Below are positions 1 through 8,665 of a stretch of 38,899 nucleotides of DNA, in pieces. The DNA is from Armatimonadetes bacterium CG2_30_59_28 (GTDB lineage: Bacteria; Armatimonadota; Abditibacteriia; CG2-30-59-28). The stretch covers positions 1 to 38,899 of the forward strand of contig MNXM01000043.1 of NCBI GenBank assembly GCA_001872605.1. Reading direction: 5' to 3'. The first letter of the stretch is position 1. Each line of letters starts with the position of its first letter. Below the pieces are notes generated by a model, which saw only the letters and a program-made list of their open reading frames with translations, was not told where the DNA came from and made no database searches. Made by a program: the position numbers and the translations under genes.

Positions 1-285
1 AATACCGCTATGACGAACGTCTGCAAATCATTGATGGCTACGCCATCCGGCCCGACTTCTATTTGCCGGAGTTTGACCTGTATGCCGAATGATAGGGGCA
101 TGAACACCACGGACTACAAGATCGGTATGCTGAAAAAGCAGAAGCTGTACCAGCAGCAAGGCAAGAAACTGGTGTCTGTCGGCTTCCATGACAAGCGAAG
201 ATTGGTCGAGGTGCTGCAGGAGAAGCTCAACCGTTATATGCTTTTCCCTACCGAAGCGCAGCGAAGCGGAGTGAAGGAGAAATGA
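1..285 (+). pseudogene. Broken 3' end of a PD-(D/E)XK nuclease-type gene
   Basis: Two reading frames together give one recognisable C-terminus. Frame 3 (3-92) encodes DGYAIRPDFYLPEFDLYAE and then stops. Frame 1 resumes just after with DYKIGMLKKQKLYQQQGKKL and runs to the TGA at 283-285. Comparing the two, the expected text is '...DLYAEYWGMNTTDYK'; positions 88-104 carry one extra base and two stops (TGA, TAG). The RPDFYLP...E.W...K..LY pattern is the restriction-endonuclease-like fold found at the C-terminus of some helicases and ATP-cone proteins; that assignment is from family knowledge and the exact parent is unclear. The 5' part lies outside the window. The stop overlaps the ATG of the next gene (ATGA). 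The frame break could be real decay or a base-call error. Confidence 0.6.
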
Positions 286-3200
286 TGAAGAAACAACTCA
301 TACTACTTGCTCTATCTCTGTGGGCGGCCCAGTGTAGCGCCGCCCCCACTGTCTTCTGGGCCAGCGATCCGGTAAGACCCGACGAGACGGTGATGGTGCA
401 GGGCGGAGATCTGGCCGACGCAACCTGGGTGGCCGTGGAACGTGTGCCGGATACCGCCAAGCGCCTCGCCGTTTCTGCTCGCGCCGAGCGGGTGAAGCCA
501 ATACAGGTGAGCGACGTGTCTTTGAAGTTCGTGCTGCCCGCATCGCTGAAGATGGGGGTGTACGCCTTCAAGGTGGTTACGCCCGCGGGTGCGGCCGCGC
601 CGGTGGCGCTGAATCGGCCGCAGGCATGGTGGGCGCAGGGAGACCTGGGGACGGACGCGTCACCCGGCGGGTGGATTCGCGTGTTTGGGAAATGCCTGTC
701 GCTGACGGAGCATAGCAAGGCGCGCGTGGAACTGGTGGGCCCCAAGAGACAGACCCTTGCTGGCGAGACGACTCCGTGGCAGGCACGGGTGGAGATACCG
801 AAGAATCTGCCAACGGGTGAATACAGATTGCGCGTCCACCATGGCAATGGCGGGGAACTGGGCTGGTCAGAAGCGGTGACGCTGCGCGTGCGACAGCCTG
901 AGCCCTGGCCGCAGACAATCTTCAGCGTGAAGGAATACGGCGCCGACGCAACCGGCCGCGCCGACGCCAGCGTTGCCATCAAGGACGCCCTCGCTGCTGC
1001 GGAGAAGAACGGCGGAGGGATTGTGTTCCTGCCACGCGGGCGGTACTCCGTGAAGGAAATGCTGGAGATTCCGCGGTTCACCGTACTTCGTGGCGAGAAG
1101 GCCGACCGAACCTGCATCTTCTGGCCCGACATGCAGGAGCCGCCGGAGGCGCTTCTGAAAGGAACGAACTCCTTTGGCATGGAAGACTTCACCGTCTATT
1201 GCAGCCACTACAAGAATGTCATTTCCAGCGACTTGAGCAAGCCAGACTCCGGCGATACATTCCTTCGCCGAGTGCGAGTGCGCGCGGACCGCTACCGCGG
1301 CCATCTGAAGTCCAGCGAAGTGGACGAGCGAATGCGAGCGGTACGCTTCGGCGGAGACACAATCCAACTGAGCGGGGCCAATGTGGAGATCACCGACTGC
1401 GATATCTACGGGTCGGGCCGCGCTCTGTACTTGCTGCGGGTGCGCAAAGCGAGGATCACCGGCAACACGTTCTACAACGGACGCCACGGGTGGTACTGCA
1501 TTGATGGTTCAGATGGGCTTATCTTTGAGAAGAACCAGATCATAGGCGCCGATCTAATGGCCACCGGCGGCAGCCTGAACTGCTACTCCAGTGGGTACTC
1601 GCAGAATATCTACTATGCTCACAACCAACTCTCGTTGATGCACGGCTGGGACCGGGAAGCCATGACCTCCGACGCTGGAGGGGGCGCGTACTACGGAACG
1701 GCGAAGATGACCGCGCCGACGGCGCTGACGCTGGACGCCGACGCCCGCTGGGGTGGTCGCCAATGGGAAGGCGCTGTGGTATTCATCGTCGACGGCAAAG
1801 GGGAAGGTCAGTACCGACGCATCGTGAAGTGGTCGGGCAGAGAAGTCGAAATCGACCGCAAGTGGGACATTCCGCCTGATGAGACCTCGCTCTTCAGCGC
1901 TACCATGCTGCAGCATCACTACCTCCTGGTTGGCAACGACTTTTCCGATGCAGGGATTTCCGCCCAGTTTTACGGCACGTCGGTGGACCACATCATCGCG
2001 GACAACCGCTGCGTCCGCGCCGGCGGCTACCAGAGCATCGGCAAGCTGTATGCCGGCAGCTACAAAGTCCCCCCAGAGCAGAACTTCGGTCATCAGCCGT
2101 CCATGTACCTTCAGTACCTGAACAACGAGATAGCCGAAGGCAACATTTACAGGAGCGGCGCCAACAACTCCATTCTCTCCGGCGAGTCGGTGATCGGTGT
2201 GCTCGGCTATGCCCCGAAGGGCGACTGGAAGTGGCCGTACAACGTGGGCACGGTGGTCCGCGGCAACCGCTTGCTGAACAACGCTTTTGTGCACATCGGC
2301 GGGAGTCCGAACACGCTGCCCACTGTCCGAGACGTGGTGGTTGAGAACAACCTCATCACGCACGCCGATGAAGGGGTCCGAGTCGACATGGCCGCGGCGG
2401 GCGTGGTACTGCGTGGGAATCGGTTTGAGGATGTTGCCAGGCCGCTGACCGGCTCCGGGATTGGTAATGCTGTCATTTCTCCAGAGGACCGCGTGTCTGC
2501 AACGAGAGCGCGGGTAGCTGCGGTGTTGCGAAATGCCGGGGTGCCGGAATCGCCATCCGTGTTCGGCGACCTTGAGGCTGTGCTGAGCGCGCTGCGCGCC
2601 GCGCCGGTCGGTTCTCCAGAGTGGCAGAAAGCGGAGACCGAACTGACGACGGCCCTGCTTGCCGAGATCGCGCGGCACCGAAAAGAGGTGCCCCTCGGTG
2701 CCCTCGCTTCGTTGATCGACGCGCAGGCAACGGTGGAGCCGGAGAGTACGCTGCCCGCTCTTCTGGAGACGGGCAAGGGAGGGGAGGCGTCACTGCTTAT
2801 CGCCGTGTCAGCCGATGGAGTACTGCCCGAGGGAACTGCGGAGCTAAGTCTGTCTCTGCCCCGGGGATGGAAGGCGCTGAGGCAGGCCGCACCTGTGGCA
2901 TTCGGTCGCGCGATGAGATTCGACACGCAGGTGCAGGTCCCCGACGGGGCCTGGGGTCGGCAGGCGCTGGGGCTTGCGTACCAACTGAAGTTCGCCAATA
3001 CCACTTTGAGCGCCACCTCGGCTTTGTCGGTTGGCACGGCGTTCATCAGAGAATGGATGATGGTTGGGCCGTTTCCGAACAAGGATAAATCCAGCCTGGA
3101 TCTGACCATCCGCCCGCCTGAAGACGGTATCGACCTGAAGGCGACCTATGATGGACCTCATGGGAAAATGGCATGGCAACCCGTCCATCTGCGCGGTAAC

Positions 3201-4145
3201 TGGATGGACTTGCGGCAACTGCTCAAGACGAAGGAGCCCGGGGTGACGTACGCGGCTGCCTGTGTACGCGCAGACGCTGAGACACCGGTCGTGCTGGAGT
3301 TGGGCAGCTCCGCGGGTGTGGCGCTGTTGCTGAACGGGCAGTATGTGTGGTCGTCAGATGCAAGCCGCAAGGCCGCAGCCAATCAGGAGCAGGCGCCGGT
3401 GATTCTGCAGGCAGGTGATAATGTCCTCCTCTTCAAGCTGACTGGCGTCGGTGACGAATGGAAGTTCGCCGCCGAGATAGCGCCGCCTCCGGGTGGCTTC
3501 AAGGGCAGGCTGCAGATAGTGCCGCCAGAGCAGTTCGCGTCGCTGAAAGCATTTGCTCCTCCACCTCCCCGGCCGCAGGCGGGAATGCAGGGAGAACTGA
3601 AGTACACCGGCGGCGTTGCGTGGAAGCTGGTCTATGCGGATGATTTCGGCAGCGATGCCCTGAGCAGCCGCTGGCGGCAGGCGGTAGGAAAATGGAAGCA
3701 GGCGGGAGGGATGCTGCTGTCGGAAGGAGGACAGTGCTTCCTCTCTTACGGAGAGAGGGTGAAGGCTCCCGTTCGCATCGAGTACGACGCCCGGGCACAG
3801 GGCAAGGACGTGGGAGACATGTCGGCATTCTGGCTGAGCGATCCTTCCAGTTATGCCTCAGGCTATCTCTTCGGCATAGGCTCCAACGGCGGCGCAGCGA
3901 ACAAGGTATTGATCGAGGGCGGCGGAGACATCACCTCTTCACGCGCGGTGCCGGTGGCGGGCAAGTGGCACCACGTTATCGCGCAAGTTCTGCCCACAGG
4001 ACGTGCGCAGATCATCGTGGATGGCCAGCTTTCCCTGGACCATCAGGGGCCGCTGCTGACTGACAAGGCGTACTTCCCTGGCCTGTGGGCGTGGGGTGCC
4101 GTCTCGGCGTTTGATAATGCGAGAGTTTTCACGGCGGGCGACTAA
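282..4145 (+). CDS. Secreted multidomain right-handed beta-helix protein (Pectate_lyase_3 type)
   Basis: A 1287-residue exported protein. It opens with a signal peptide (about residues 1-20, MMKKQLILLALSLWAAQCSA). Two Ig/IPT-like domains follow (about 21-205), then a Pectate_lyase_3 beta helix starting at FSVKEYGADATGRAD (about 213) with many N-x-F/I-x-G turns to about 730. A module with the text WMMVGPFPNKD sits near residue 924, followed by a jelly-roll-like part. From about 1115 (YADDFGSDALSSRW) there is a concanavalin-type domain like those of secreted glycan-binding proteins. No catalytic residues can be assigned with certainty, so the substrate is unknown; an acidic polysaccharide is a reasonable guess. 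The start overlaps the preceding stop (ATGA), with a purine-rich GAAGGAGAA just upstream. Its neighbour at 4166 is a paralogue. The architecture is typical of polysaccharide-degrading soil and aquatic bacteria. Confidence 0.85.
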   Translation: MMKKQLILLALSLWAAQCSAAPTVFWASDPVRPDETVMVQGGDLADATWVAVERVPDTAKRLAVSARAERVKPIQVSDVSLKFVLPASLKMGVYAFKVVTPAGAAAPVALNRPQAWWAQGDLGTDASPGGWIRVFGKCLSLTEHSKARVELVGPKRQTLAGETTPWQARVEIPKNLPTGEYRLRVHHGNGGELGWSEAVTLRVRQPEPWPQTIFSVKEYGADATGRADASVAIKDALAAAEKNGGGIVFLPRGRYSVKEMLEIPRFTVLRGEKADRTCIFWPDMQEPPEALLKGTNSFGMEDFTVYCSHYKNVISSDLSKPDSGDTFLRRVRVRADRYRGHLKSSEVDERMRAVRFGGDTIQLSGANVEITDCDIYGSGRALYLLRVRKARITGNTFYNGRHGWYCIDGSDGLIFEKNQIIGADLMATGGSLNCYSSGYSQNIYYAHNQLSLMHGWDREAMTSDAGGGAYYGTAKMTAPTALTLDADARWGGRQWEGAVVFIVDGKGEGQYRRIVKWSGREVEIDRKWDIPPDETSLFSATMLQHHYLLVGNDFSDAGISAQFYGTSVDHIIADNRCVRAGGYQSIGKLYAGSYKVPPEQNFGHQPSMYLQYLNNEIAEGNIYRSGANNSILSGESVIGVLGYAPKGDWKWPYNVGTVVRGNRLLNNAFVHIGGSPNTLPTVRDVVVENNLITHADEGVRVDMAAAGVVLRGNRFEDVARPLTGSGIGNAVISPEDRVSATRARVAAVLRNAGVPESPSVFGDLEAVLSALRAAPVGSPEWQKAETELTTALLAEIARHRKEVPLGALASLIDAQATVEPESTLPALLETGKGGEASLLIAVSADGVLPEGTAELSLSLPRGWKALRQAAPVAFGRAMRFDTQVQVPDGAWGRQALGLAYQLKFANTTLSATSALSVGTAFIREWMMVGPFPNKDKSSLDLTIRPPEDGIDLKATYDGPHGKMAWQPVHLRGNWMDLRQLLKTKEPGVTYAAACVRADAETPVVLELGSSAGVALLLNGQYVWSSDASRKAAANQEQAPVILQAGDNVLLFKLTGVGDEWKFAAEIAPPPGGFKGRLQIVPPEQFASLKAFAPPPPRPQAGMQGELKYTGGVAWKLVYADDFGSDALSSRWRQAVGKWKQAGGMLLSEGGQCFLSYGERVKAPVRIEYDARAQGKDVGDMSAFWLSDPSSYASGYLFGIGSNGGAANKVLIEGGGDITSSRAVPVAGKWHHVIAQVLPTGRAQIIVDGQLSLDHQGPLLTDKAYFPGLWAWGAVSAFDNARVFTAGD

Positions 4146-4165
4146 CGCAATGAGGAGTCATAAGA

Positions 4166-4618
4166 ATGCAAAGTGGAACCATGGAGAGAGTCTTCATCAT
4201 GACATTACTTGGCATTGCTCAGATCGGGTGTGTGGCGGCTCCCGTCGTCTACTGGCACAGCGATCCGGTGATGCCCGGCGAGACGGTAATGCTGACCGGA
4301 GCGGGGTTGGCAGAATCGACGCTGGAAGTTCTTCGTGTGGATGACGAAGCCACGCAGATGCCGCGGTCGGTGTCCTTCAGTTGGCCTGCCGGGGTGCGCG
4401 GAGAGAAGGTGCTGCAGCCGAACGACCTGTCGCTGAAGTTCGCGCTGCCGGCAAAGCATCAGCCGGGTCTGTTTCGCTACCGAGTGACCTCCGGAACGGG
4501 CGCGGCGATCGGGTTGTTGAATCGGCCGCAGGTGTGGTGGATGCAGGGCGACCTGGGCACGACGTGCAGTCCCGGAGGCTGGGTGCGCATTTTCGGCAAG
4601 TGCCTGAACCTGACTTGA
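4166..4618 (+). pseudogene. N-terminal piece of a frameshifted beta-helix protein (paralogue of 282-4145)
   Basis: Start ATG at 4166 is preceded by GAGGAG with 8 bases between. The product has a signal peptide (...MTLLGIAQIGCVAAP) and Ig-like domains closely matching the upstream gene (for example LNRPQVWWMQGDLGT against LNRPQAWWAQGDLGT, and GGWVRIFGKCLNLT against GGWIRVFGKCLSLT). It stops at the TGA at 4616-4618. Removing one T at 4615/4616 turns ACT-TGA into ACT-GAT-CCT-CGC and carries the reading into the frame of the 4695-7046 piece without another stop. The two pieces are therefore one gene of about 959 residues broken by a single inserted base. Whether this is a mutation or a sequencing error cannot be told from the window. 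Confidence 0.8.
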
Positions 4619-4694
4619 TCCTCGCAAGTCGCCGCAGGGAGAGAAGCCTCCTCGGCGGACTGCGTGCAGGTTCTTTCTCAGCGGACCGAAGGCG

Positions 4695-7046
4695 ATGACG
4701 CTGCCAGCGGAATCCGACGCGTATTCCGCCACGGGCAAGCTACCTGCCGACCTTCCTGTGGGTGAGTATGTAGTGTATTTCCATAACGGATATGGCGGCA
4801 ACGCCGGGTGGTCGTCGGCGACGAAACTTTTCGTGGGAAAACCTCGTCCATGGCTCGAGACGCGGTTCAACGTGAAGGACTTCGGCGCCACCGGCCGTGG
4901 CGACGCCGACGATACGCACGCGGTGCAGGAAGCGCTGGCGAAGGCGGGAGAGAAGGGAGGCGTTGTCGTCTTTCCACGAGGACGGTATCAGATTACAGAG
5001 GGTCTCATGGTGCCACGATTTGTCGCTCTGCAAGGAGAGAAGCAGGAAGAGACATGTCTGTTCTGGCCGGAGATGACTGCGCCGCCGTCGTCCCTGATTC
5101 AGGGAACCAATTCATTCGGCATTCAGGGCATCACCATCTACGCAAGCAAACACCAACACATCATCGTCGGCGATCTCGGCGCGCAACCGGACGCGGGCGA
5201 TATATTCCTCCGCCGCGTCCGCGTGCGGGCTAATTACTATCGTGGACACCTGAAGCCGGAAGAAGTAGACCAGCGATTCAGGGAATCGCTGCGTCTGTCC
5301 ACTGGCGGTGGCGATACGGTTCGGATGGGAGGAAAGAACATCGTCATCGAAGACTGCGACATGTACGGCAGTGGACGCGCCTTGTTTCTCAGCCGCGTGC
5401 GCGGTGGCCGCGTCACGGGGAACACGTTTTACAACGGTCGCTGGGGTTGGTACTGCATTTCTGGTTCCGACGGCTTGATCTTCGAGAACAATCAGGTCAT
5501 CGGCGGAGACTTGATGTCCACCGGCGGGGGGATGAACTGCCTCGATGGATCCACCTACTCGCAGAACGTCTTCTACGCTCACAACAAACTCAAGCTGATG
5601 CACGGATGGGATCGTGAGGCGATGACTTCCGACGCAGGTGGTGAGTTCTTCATTGGACGCATAAAGGCTGTGTCTGGCAAAACCATGACACTCGCCGAAC
5701 CCAGCAAGGGCAAACGGGACGCGGTGGGCTCGGGCATCTTCATCTTCGAGGGCAAAGGCGAAGGCCAGTACCGCCGTTCGATCAGCTTGGAGGGTGACAC
5801 CGTGCAAATGGATCATCCGTGGGACGTGCCGCCCGACGAGACGTCGCTCGTGGGGATCGGCATGTTTCAGGGGCACTACATTCTCTTCGACAACGAGTTC
5901 ACCGACACGGGTGCGATGCAATTCTACGGCAACTCGGTGGAGTGTATCGTCGCAGGCAACCGCGGTACGCGAATGCAGGGGTTCCGTGGGCTGGGGCTTT
6001 GGTATCACGGCTACCAGCCAAGCTGGTTCTGCCAGTTTGTGGACAACACGATTACGGAGGGCAACTACTACCACTGGACTTCGGCGACGGACTCCGTAAT
6101 CGACATTCATGGCGCCAGCCGCGCTCCGGTGAAGGGCGCTCTGAACCGCGGCAGCGTGGTGCGCGGGAACCAGCTTGAGGGCAACTCACACATTCAGGTC
6201 ACCGGCGTTTGTCGGGATGTCATCATCGAAAGAAACGTCGTCCGCAACTCTGACATGGGTGTGCGCGTGGGCGCGGGTTGCGCCGAGGTGCTGGTGCAGG
6301 AGAACCAGTTCGACAAAGTGGAAAGGGAAGTGCTGGATGACGCCGCTATGCGTAAGGAACGGGAAGAGCTGGCAGCAAAATTCATCAATCGACAAGAACC
6401 GGCGCTGATGCTGGACTTCGAGGAGTTGAAGGGCGGCAAATTCGTGGACGCCTCCGGATGCAGCTTCGTTGTAGAACAGGTCGGCGGGGTGGCGTCCGTG
6501 ACGGAGGGCAGGCGCGGTAAATGCGCCGCTCTTGATGGCACGGGCTTCCTGCAGATCAACGAGCCGTGGGTATTCAATGCACCGGATATCACGATTGCCG
6601 TTTGGGTAAAGCCCTCCGTGCTGAATGGACGACGGGGGCTGGTGGTCAAACGTTACAGGGGGGCGGTGTCTCCGTTCGTGCTGGGACACCAGGGCGCCAA
6701 TCTCAGCTTCGAGGCCGCGCAGCCGGACAACAACTGGACCTTCAACTTCAGCGCCGGAGGGGCACTAAAGCAGAACGTGTGGACGCACATCGCTGCGGTA
6801 ATCAAGCAGGGGGAGGGCATCTCGCTATTTGTGGACGGAAAGTTAACTGCCGTGAAGAAGAATCCTGCCAAACGCTCCGAGAACGATGAGCCCCTCATCA
6901 TCGGCCGGGAGGCCTGGGGCGGGGATCCACCAACAACGGCCACACCCGGATTCTACATCGGTCTAATGGATGAACTAAAAGTGTGGACCCGCGCGCTGTC
7001 GTCGGAAGAGATTACCGCGGAGTATGTGTGGGTTGCAGGTCAGTGA
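4695..7046 (+). CDS. Main piece of frameshifted secreted beta-helix (Pectate_lyase_3) protein with C-terminal LamG domain
   Basis: Coding in this frame really begins near 4617, directly after the frameshift; the ATG at 4695 is only the first internal methionine. The piece carries the end of the Ig-like region, a Pectate_lyase_3 beta helix from FNVKDFGATGRGDADDT (about residue 58 of the piece), and a C-terminal LamG/concanavalin domain (about 585-783; ITIAVWVKPSVLNGRRG, WTHIAAVIKQGEG, ISLFVDGKLTA). The helix part aligns throughout with the upstream paralogue, including FYNGRWGWYCISGSDGLIFE and HGWDREAMTSDAGG, but the C-terminal halves are unrelated, so the two genes arose by duplication followed by domain replacement. 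On its own this piece lacks a signal peptide and would not be exported. The role is probably binding to or cleaving a polysaccharide outside the cell; no catalytic residue is assigned. Confidence 0.8.
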   Translation: MTLPAESDAYSATGKLPADLPVGEYVVYFHNGYGGNAGWSSATKLFVGKPRPWLETRFNVKDFGATGRGDADDTHAVQEALAKAGEKGGVVVFPRGRYQITEGLMVPRFVALQGEKQEETCLFWPEMTAPPSSLIQGTNSFGIQGITIYASKHQHIIVGDLGAQPDAGDIFLRRVRVRANYYRGHLKPEEVDQRFRESLRLSTGGGDTVRMGGKNIVIEDCDMYGSGRALFLSRVRGGRVTGNTFYNGRWGWYCISGSDGLIFENNQVIGGDLMSTGGGMNCLDGSTYSQNVFYAHNKLKLMHGWDREAMTSDAGGEFFIGRIKAVSGKTMTLAEPSKGKRDAVGSGIFIFEGKGEGQYRRSISLEGDTVQMDHPWDVPPDETSLVGIGMFQGHYILFDNEFTDTGAMQFYGNSVECIVAGNRGTRMQGFRGLGLWYHGYQPSWFCQFVDNTITEGNYYHWTSATDSVIDIHGASRAPVKGALNRGSVVRGNQLEGNSHIQVTGVCRDVIIERNVVRNSDMGVRVGAGCAEVLVQENQFDKVEREVLDDAAMRKEREELAAKFINRQEPALMLDFEELKGGKFVDASGCSFVVEQVGGVASVTEGRRGKCAALDGTGFLQINEPWVFNAPDITIAVWVKPSVLNGRRGLVVKRYRGAVSPFVLGHQGANLSFEAAQPDNNWTFNFSAGGALKQNVWTHIAAVIKQGEGISLFVDGKLTAVKKNPAKRSENDEPLIIGREAWGGDPPTTATPGFYIGLMDELKVWTRALSSEEITAEYVWVAGQ

Positions 7047-7130
7047 AGCTCTCTGTTCTTCGATGAATGCTTCTGAAAAACACCGATAGGTTGCTGTGGA
7101 GGATTCGGGGGGTACGAGAGCATCTGACAC

Positions 7131-7463
7131 TCACCTGAGGAATCTATCCAGCAATAGATCCTCCACGTTTCGCCTGCCGTCGATGATGGCCAGCACGTAG
7201 ACCGTCTGACTCTCCACCCGGTACATGATTTGCCACGGCGCAACGATCAGTTCCCGGTAGCCCCGAACTCCAAAAAGGGCCAACTCAGGGATTGTGCGTC
7301 CTCTCAGAGGTATGGTGGTCAGACTTTCGATGGATGACTCGATGCGCTTGATGGTAGCCCGTGTTGCGTCGACACTGTCGAGAGCGATATAGTCAGCCAG
7401 TGTGTCGAGATCTGAGCGCGCCGTATCGGACCACTGCACAGCAAACTCAGATGACTTCCTCAT
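7131..7463 (-). CDS. ParE/RelE-family toxin
   Basis: A 110-residue protein of the RelE/ParE toxin fold. It has the usual N-terminal helices (WSDTARSDLDTLADYIALDS, then ATIKRIESSIESLTTIPLRG), followed by the beta sheet with GVRGYRELIVAPWQIMYRV and a hydrophobic strand VYVLAIIDGRRNVEDLL near the C-terminus. Members inhibit growth by poisoning gyrase (ParE) or cutting mRNA on the ribosome (RelE); sequence alone does not decide which, although the GYRELIV...YRV core is closer to ParE-like members. It overlaps the 3' end of the antitoxin gene by 17 bases, the usual antitoxin-first order with translational coupling. Confidence 0.88.
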   Translation of the reverse strand: MRKSSEFAVQWSDTARSDLDTLADYIALDSVDATRATIKRIESSIESLTTIPLRGRTIPELALFGVRGYRELIVAPWQIMYRVESQTVYVLAIIDGRRNVEDLLLDRFLR

Positions 7464-7746
7464 CTCCTGCTTTCCGTTCCCTTAGCCGCCGACGAATCGC
7501 AGAGAACACTTCCTGCTGCGAAGTCGTCCTCCCTGGGCGCACGTCTTCCTCGCCTTGGGCCAGCAGTTTCAGGAGACCGAGAGCGTCGCGCATCTGCTCG
7601 TAACTGACAGGGTCCTGAAGGACCGCGCGTGGCTCACCGTTCTGTGTGATCACGACAGGACGGTGAGTCGTGTTGATCTGCTGGAGCGGGTTGGCGGCGC
7701 GGCTCTTGAGATACGTGATGGGACGGATGTCTTCTTTCAGATTCAT
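7447..7746 (-). CDS. Phd/YefM-family antitoxin
   Basis: A 99-residue protein with the Phd/YefM N-terminal DNA-binding fold: IRPITYLKSRAANPLQQI, then the hallmark RPVVITQNGEPRAVLQD strand-turn-strand and the helix YEQMRDALGLLKLLAQGEED. The C-terminal tail, rich in charged residues (SAIRRRLRERKAGDEEV), would wrap the toxin. AGGGAG lies upstream of the start on the minus strand. Proteins of this type repress their own operon together with the toxin; a palindrome at 7776-7786 lies 30 bases upstream and is a candidate operator. This gene is upstream of and overlaps the toxin gene. Confidence 0.88.
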   Translation of the reverse strand: MNLKEDIRPITYLKSRAANPLQQINTTHRPVVITQNGEPRAVLQDPVSYEQMRDALGLLKLLAQGEEDVRPGRTTSQQEVFSAIRRRLRERKAGDEEVI

Positions 7747-7775
7747 GCGATTATCTCCCTTCTGCCCGAATACTG

Positions 7776-7786
7776 TACTTTAAGTA
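7776..7786. promoter_or_regulatory. Possible operator palindrome of the toxin-antitoxin operon
   Basis: TACTTTAAGTA is an 11-base palindrome (TACTT-T-AAGTA) lying 30 bases upstream of the antitoxin start. Phd/YefM antitoxins bind short palindromes overlapping their own promoter. The position fits, but a palindrome this short can arise by chance in an AT-rich intergenic stretch. Confidence 0.3.
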
Positions 7787-7790
7787 GATC

Positions 7791-7890
7791 GTCATGAATT
7801 CTGTCCCCATTTTCTCACCACAGAGATCACGGAGAACACGGAAATGAAGGCAAATCTTTGCAGGCATTGCGGTTTTTGAGGGGACAATAT
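7791..7890. repeat. REP-like intergenic element
   Basis: This AT-richer stretch holds ATGAATTCTGTCCCC at its left and GAGGGGACAATA at its right, which are inverted arms (TGTCCCC / GGGGACA), and between them CACCACAGAGATCACGGAGA. From memory, ACCACAGAG...CACGGAG strings and GGGGACAGAATTC arms recur in intergenic repeats of many environmental bacteria. No second copy was noticed in this window. The whole stretch 7747-8198 has no gene I can support; the rest of it contains only the hairpin listed at 8131. Confidence 0.3.
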
Positions 7891-8130
7891 ATTTGATGAT
7901 TTACTTATTCACACCGATGAAGCAATACACACTTACAGGATCATGGATTGCCGGGAGGCAGAAGGATAGACGGACAATCCTACCGCGCAACATCAAACGC
8001 ATCCGGCCTCCACCTCACCCCGAGGCCGTTGCCGCCGATGCCGGCGCGGTAGTATGTGTCAGCGGGAGCGCTAAAGCAAATGCGGTCAACGAGCACGGAG
8101 GTCGGTTTCGGCAGCAGTCTGCGAAGGGCG

Positions 8131-8161
8131 GCGCCGAGGTCACGGAAGCTGACCTCGGCGC
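8131..8161. other. Strong 12-bp hairpin downstream of the 8199-9118 minus-strand genes
   Basis: GCGCCGAGGTCA (8131-8142) and TGACCTCGGCGC (8150-8161) are perfect 12-base inverted arms around a 7-base loop. It lies 37 bases past the stop of the proline-rich secreted protein gene, so it could end transcription or protect the 3' end of that mRNA. No T-run follows on the minus strand, so it is not a standard intrinsic terminator. Confidence 0.45.
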
Positions 8162-8198
8162 GCTGCCGGCATCTCTGCCAAACTCTCTGAGTTCGCCG

Positions 8199-8591
8199 CT
8201 ATTGTTGCCTGCCTCCACCGGGAGGTGGTGGCGGCGGTTGCTGCATGCCACCCTCCGGTTGCGGAGGCGGTCCCATCGGGAAGCCCTCGGGCATGGGTAG
8301 TTCCTTGGTGTTTAGTCTCTCCAGCGTGTTGATATCCAATTGGTAAACGGTGTTGCCTCGGATGATGATGAGGTACTTGTTGGTGGTCACAACCACCGGC
8401 GGCTGGAACGCGCCCATGCGCATTAACATTTGTCTTCCATCCATACCGTCGCCACGGCCTCCGGCTCGCCCCCCCTGTCTTTCTCCCGGCTGATTCGCGG
8501 GGGCTGTTGTGGCAGGCGGCTGTGCGAATGCGAGCGTCGTGCTTGCTGCCAGCGCGAACGTGATGCCCATTAGGTTGAGTGTTCGTTTCAT
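8199..8591 (-). CDS. Small secreted proline/glycine-rich protein
   Basis: A 130-residue protein with a clear signal peptide (about residues 1-23, MKRTLNLMGITFALAASTTL ending at FA-QP). A low-complexity linker follows (PATTAPANQPGERQGGRAGG), then a short conserved-looking core (VVVTTNKYLIIIRGNTVYQL, LDINTLERLNTKELPMP), and a tail of PPPQPEGGMQQPPPPPPGGG. The core resembles the short beta-strand unit seen in secreted proteins that report a stored value or bind a ligand, but no family can be named. It follows the 8666-9118 gene by 74 bases on the same strand, so the two are probably co-transcribed. Overlapping reading frames here are shadows of this GC-rich sequence. Confidence 0.65.
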   Translation of the reverse strand: MKRTLNLMGITFALAASTTLAFAQPPATTAPANQPGERQGGRAGGRGDGMDGRQMLMRMGAFQPPVVVTTNKYLIIIRGNTVYQLDINTLERLNTKELPMPEGFPMGPPPQPEGGMQQPPPPPPGGGRQQ

Positions 8592-8665
8592 GCCTTCTCC
8601 TTTGAGTGTTCGGGTTGATCTCCTTGTTCCCTTGCTGAACGGTTGTCATGCGTGGCCCATACAGC

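Noticed and set aside
248-1192. Long minus-strand open frame of 314 codons
   Set aside because: It is antisense to the beta-helix gene, which has a signal peptide and clear domains; the minus frame is rich in Arg, Ser and Pro like a shadow of GC-rich coding DNA.
8131-8161. Intrinsic terminator of the minus-strand pair
   Set aside because: The stem is strong but no T-run follows on the minus strand.
7893-8300. Plus-strand open frame of 135 codons
   Set aside because: It overlaps the end of the proline-rich secreted protein on the other strand; no signal, domain or ribosome site.
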